From Oscillospiraceae bacterium (GTDB lineage: Bacteria; Bacillota; Clostridia; Oscillospirales; Ruminococcaceae): a stretch of 64,000 nucleotides of DNA. Below, piece after piece: positions 61,211-64,000 of the stretch. The stretch is taken from assembly GCA_029005335.1 (NCBI GenBank), contig JAQXFT010000022.1:1-64000 (forward strand), read 5' to 3'. The notes below the pieces were generated by a model. It was not told where the DNA came from and made no database searches. It saw only the letters and a list, made by a program, of their open reading frames with translations. The first letter of the stretch is position 1. Every line of letters begins with the position of its first letter. The translations under genes were made by a program, and so were the position numbers.

Positions 61211-63589
61211 ATGGCACAAGATACTAATATCGGGCAAATGCTCGATAACAGGTACAAAATAACCGAGCTTATAGGCGTAGGCGGAATGGCAGATGTTTAT
61301 AGAGGTACGGATATTGTTGACAACAAAACGGTTGCAATAAAGATTCTTAAAACAGAATTTGCTGACAATGAGGAATTTCTCAGCCGTTTCAGAAATGAAT
61401 CAAAGGCGATTGCACTTCTTTCACACCCGAATATCGTCAAGATTTATGACGTAGGATTTTCTGAAAATCTTCAGTACATCATTATGGAGTATATCGACGG
61501 AATTACCCTTAAAGACTATATCGAAGAAAAACATGCCCTCAATTGGAAAGATGCTGTACACTTTATGATTCAGATTCTGCGTGCATTACAGCATGCACAT
61601 GAAAAGGGAATAGTCCACCGTGATATAAAGCCTCAGAATATAATGATGCTTAATGACGGCACTATAAAGGTTATGGACTTCGGAATAGCAAAATTTTCAA
61701 GAGAAACAGGAAAAACTGCTACTGACCAGGCTATAGGAAGCGTCCACTATATAAGCCCTGAACAGGCTAAGGGTGAGGCTACTGATGAAAAAAGCGATAT
61801 TTATTCAGTAGGCGTAATGCTCTATGAAATGCTTACGGGTCAGAAGCCCTTTGATTCCGATAATTCCGTATCCATTGCTGTTATGAATATCAACGATACT
61901 CCGAAGCGACCCAGAGCAGTGAATCCGAATGTTCCAGCCGGACTTGAGGAAATAATACTTAAAGCTATGGAGAAAAATCCGCTTGACAGATATCAGTCCG
62001 CTTCAGCAATGATTCAGGATATTGAACGCTTTAAAGCCAATCCCGATATCTCATTCGGATACTACATTGAGGATAACGGCGACTCCGAGGAAACACGCTA
62101 TTTCAACGCTGTTGAACAAAGCGAATACAATGAGGAAAACGGTCAGACCGGAAAACGTACTGTTACAGCTGTCGAAGAACCTCCCAGACGCAGAAAACGT
62201 CATGAAGAAGAAGTTGCTGATGATGACGAAGATGAGGAGGAAGAGGAAGAAAAGGGTTCTCTCTTTGTACCCGTACTTACTGCTATTACAATTGCTGTAA
62301 TTATCGGCGGAGTTATATTTGTTGCATCTCTCGTAATGAATATGTTTCAGGGAGATTCGGGCGAAAAATTTGACTACAAAATGCCGAATCTTATAGGAGT
62401 TGACTATAACGAGGCTATAAACAAATACGGCGGTACTATAAATATAGTCGTTGATTCTCAGGAATACAACGAGGTTGAAAAGAACTGCATATTCGAGCAG
62501 GATATTGAGCCTGAGACTCCTTTCAACAAGGGCGATACAGTTAAAGTAAAAGTAAGCAAGGGTATGAAGACAATCAAAGTTCCGGACGGTACTGATATAA
62601 ATGTCAATATCTATAAAAATTCACTTCAGGAGCTTGGACTTAAAATCGATATAAAATCCGATACAAGCGACAGTATCCAGAAAGATAACATCATCAGGAC
62701 TGAGCCGGAAGCCGGTACTGATGTCGAACCCGGAACAGTAATTCTTGTATATGTAAGTGCCGGAGTCAATAAGGAACAGATTAAGCTTGATAACTTCGTA
62801 GGAAAAACTATTGAAGAGGCTATGCTTATATGCTCCTATAAGAGTATCAGCAACGTAAAAAGAGAAGACGCTCCCTCATATGAAAAGGAAGGTATAGTAT
62901 TTGAACAGAGTATTCCTAAGGATACAGTAATCGAATCCGATCAGGAGCTTATACTTTATGTCAGCAATGGTGTTTACCCTGATGGTGAGGTTACATTCAA
63001 TGTAAGTCTTCCTGATAACTCCGAGGGAAGATTCGTACTTGATTTCTTCTCCGATAACGACAGCAAGACTATTATGTCAAGCGGAGTTATACTCGCTCCG
63101 GAAATGGCAAATACTTCTGTTCAGGTAAAGGGTACAGGAAAGGATATTCCGATTACAGTCTATATTACAAATCAGAGCAATAACCTCAGGTCGAGAATAG
63201 GACAGTATAACTTTGATTTCTCAACGGCATCATATACCGCAAACTGGGAGGACGTTTATACTGCAATAAGCGAAATTGACGGATTCCATAAGGAGACACA
63301 AGCTCCGACAGAAGCTCCTGAAGCGCCTCCGACGGAATATGTTGAGCCTACAGAACCTCCGACGGAATATATTGAGCCTACAGAGCCTCCGACGGAATAT
63401 ATTGAACCAACTACTGAACCTACTGTTCAGCCCTCTACAACAGTAGGAGGATATACTGACAATGACGGAGACGGTATTCCGGATAATATAAATGATATTC
63501 CATGGGTTGATGAAGACGGAGACGGAATCAATGATAACTGGCCATGGGTTGACAATGACGGAGACGGATTCCATGACTGGCTTGGATAA
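61211..63589 (+). CDS. prkC: PASTA-domain Ser/Thr kinase with calcium-binding C-terminal repeats
   Basis: 792 residues. Kinase domain about 10-275: GVGGMADVYRG, VAIKILK, HRDIKPQN, DFGIAK and GSVHYISPEQAKGE are all intact. A strongly acidic linker follows, then one membrane helix (about 355-378) and three PASTA-like domains outside (about 390-585), which sense muropeptides in relatives. A beta-rich segment follows. Then comes a Pro/Thr/Glu repeat (PTEYVEPTEPPTEYIEP) and an end with three DxDGDG repeats (DNDGDGIPD, DEDGDGIND, DNDGDGFHD). This last part is not usual for PrkC/Stk1 and resembles thrombospondin type 3 calcium-binding repeats. Confidence 0.95.
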   Translation: MAQDTNIGQMLDNRYKITELIGVGGMADVYRGTDIVDNKTVAIKILKTEFADNEEFLSRFRNESKAIALLSHPNIVKIYDVGFSENLQYIIMEYIDGITLKDYIEEKHALNWKDAVHFMIQILRALQHAHEKGIVHRDIKPQNIMMLNDGTIKVMDFGIAKFSRETGKTATDQAIGSVHYISPEQAKGEATDEKSDIYSVGVMLYEMLTGQKPFDSDNSVSIAVMNINDTPKRPRAVNPNVPAGLEEIILKAMEKNPLDRYQSASAMIQDIERFKANPDISFGYYIEDNGDSEETRYFNAVEQSEYNEENGQTGKRTVTAVEEPPRRRKRHEEEVADDDEDEEEEEEKGSLFVPVLTAITIAVIIGGVIFVASLVMNMFQGDSGEKFDYKMPNLIGVDYNEAINKYGGTINIVVDSQEYNEVEKNCIFEQDIEPETPFNKGDTVKVKVSKGMKTIKVPDGTDINVNIYKNSLQELGLKIDIKSDTSDSIQKDNIIRTEPEAGTDVEPGTVILVYVSAGVNKEQIKLDNFVGKTIEEAMLICSYKSISNVKREDAPSYEKEGIVFEQSIPKDTVIESDQELILYVSNGVYPDGEVTFNVSLPDNSEGRFVLDFFSDNDSKTIMSSGVILAPEMANTSVQVKGTGKDIPITVYITNQSNNLRSRIGQYNFDFSTASYTANWEDVYTAISEIDGFHKETQAPTEAPEAPPTEYVEPTEPPTEYIEPTEPPTEYIEPTTEPTVQPSTTVGGYTDNDGDGIPDNINDIPWVDEDGDGINDNWPWVDNDGDGFHDWLG

Positions 63590-64000
63590 AATTCAGAATG
63601 CTTTAATAATAAAATCAATCGGGGGACTCTATACGTCAGAGTCCCCTGACGGTTTAATAACAGAGTGCAGGGCAAGGGGAGTTTTCAGAAACAGAAATAT
63701 TTCACCAGTTGTCGGAGACTATGTTACTATCGAAAATGGCATCATATCCGGAATAAATCCACGGAAGAACAGTATTATAAGACCTCCTCTTGCAAATCTC
63801 GATCAGATTCTGTTTGTTGTATCAACATGCAAGCCGACACCAAATTTTCTTCTTCTTGATAAATTTATCGCAATATCAGTATACAAGAATATTACACCTT
63901 TAATAGTAATCTCAAAGGCTGATATAGGAGAAATAAAGCCGATTCTTGATATTTACAGCAATACAGATATAAAAATACTGATAGCGGATTATTCGGACAA
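63573..64000 (+). CDS. rsgA: Ribosome small-subunit GTPase RsgA, 3' end cut by window
   Basis: About 142 residues are visible. GVFRNRNISPVVGDYVTIE is the OB domain, RPPLANLDQILFVVST the junction and PLIVISKADI the NKxD-like GTPase motif (SKAD). RsgA helps mature the 30S subunit and in Firmicutes follows prkC. The start used is the ATG inside the end of the kinase gene (overlap 17 bases) after GGAGACGG; a TTG nine bases later is also possible. Confidence 0.85.
   Translation, partial: MTGLDKIQNALIIKSIGGLYTSESPDGLITECRARGVFRNRNISPVVGDYVTIENGIISGINPRKNSIIRPPLANLDQILFVVSTCKPTPNFLLLDKFIAISVYKNITPLIVISKADIGEIKPILDIYSNTDIKILIADYSD

Noticed and set aside
1..64000. tRNA, rRNA, CRISPR, insertion sequences, prophage or replication origin
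   Set aside because: No cloverleaf, rRNA core, spaced repeat array, transposase, integrase or phage gene was recognised on either strand.

Overview
The window looks like a chromosomal segment of a cellulosome-producing Ruminococcus (Oscillospiraceae, low-GC Firmicutes), probably close to R. flavefaciens or R. champanellensis. The main evidence is a GH48 cellulase with a C-terminal dockerin whose second calcium loop has the one-residue-longer form DVHNNGDGMTSGD. A dockerin gene remnant, AT-rich Shine-Dalgarno-led genes and typical clostridial housekeeping order agree with this. The species call is inference, since no 16S or tRNA lies in the window.

Layout. 1-5620 (+): a surface-polymer acylation cluster of MBOAT acyltransferase (cut by the window edge), DHHW/AlgX-like protein, FkbH-like HAD protein, acyl carrier protein and a metallophosphoesterase. 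It resembles a Dlt system in which glycerate from glycolysis would replace D-alanine. 5691-10293 (+): rlmB, an apparently dead P-type ATPase homologue, and an LCP cell-wall ligase with tandem repeats. 10330-16117 (-): a CdaR/PucR-type regulator, ftsE, ftsX, an M23 murein hydrolase and an S41 protease, i.e. a division-linked wall-hydrolysis module. 16327-20467 (-): ddl, murI, a DUF1934 gene and argS, with a long palindrome over the ddl promoter. 20745-23467 (+): a HAD phosphatase, a PPi-type phosphofructokinase and spoVT. 23578-25275 (-): ppa and prs. 25611-28536 (+): a LacI-sensor/GGDEF protein coupled to a D-2-hydroxyacid dehydrogenase. 28564-32755 (-): a TetR-like regulator, a small membrane protein, recD2 and mreB. 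32898-34700 (+): glgB. 34770-39094 (-): a PAS/GGDEF/EAL protein, trhA, an ATP-type phosphofructokinase and a small acidic protein. 39278-41414 (+): a two-component system. 41541-42316: a frameshifted dockerin remnant, then a candidate structured non-coding RNA with its own terminator. 42380-48527 (-): an HtrA protease and a Gld-like ABC export operon with a DUF4340 protein. 49125-51593 (+): the GH48-dockerin cellulase behind a consensus promoter and a structured leader. 51757 to the end (+): yicC, remA, gmk, rpoZ, priA, def, fmt, yugP-like, rsmB, rlmN, PP2C phosphatase, PASTA kinase and rsgA (cut by the edge), a conserved Firmicute cluster joined mostly by overlapping stops and starts.

How the genes fit together. 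Cell-envelope assembly is the recurring theme: polymer acylation, LCP ligation, FtsEX-controlled hydrolysis, D-Ala-D-Ala synthesis, MreB and PASTA-kinase signalling. Glycogen branching, two phosphofructokinases with different predicted phosphoryl donors, and a pyrophosphatase concern carbon and PPi energy flow. Cyclic-di-GMP synthesis and breakdown are encoded by separate proteins.

Strongest candidates for something new: the Dlt-like FkbH/ACP/MBOAT/DHHW cluster, the structured RNA at about 42187-42316 (which shares a 12-base element with the GH48 leader), the degenerate P-type ATPase, and a PASTA kinase ending in calcium-binding repeats. No tRNA, rRNA, CRISPR array, insertion sequence or prophage was recognised.
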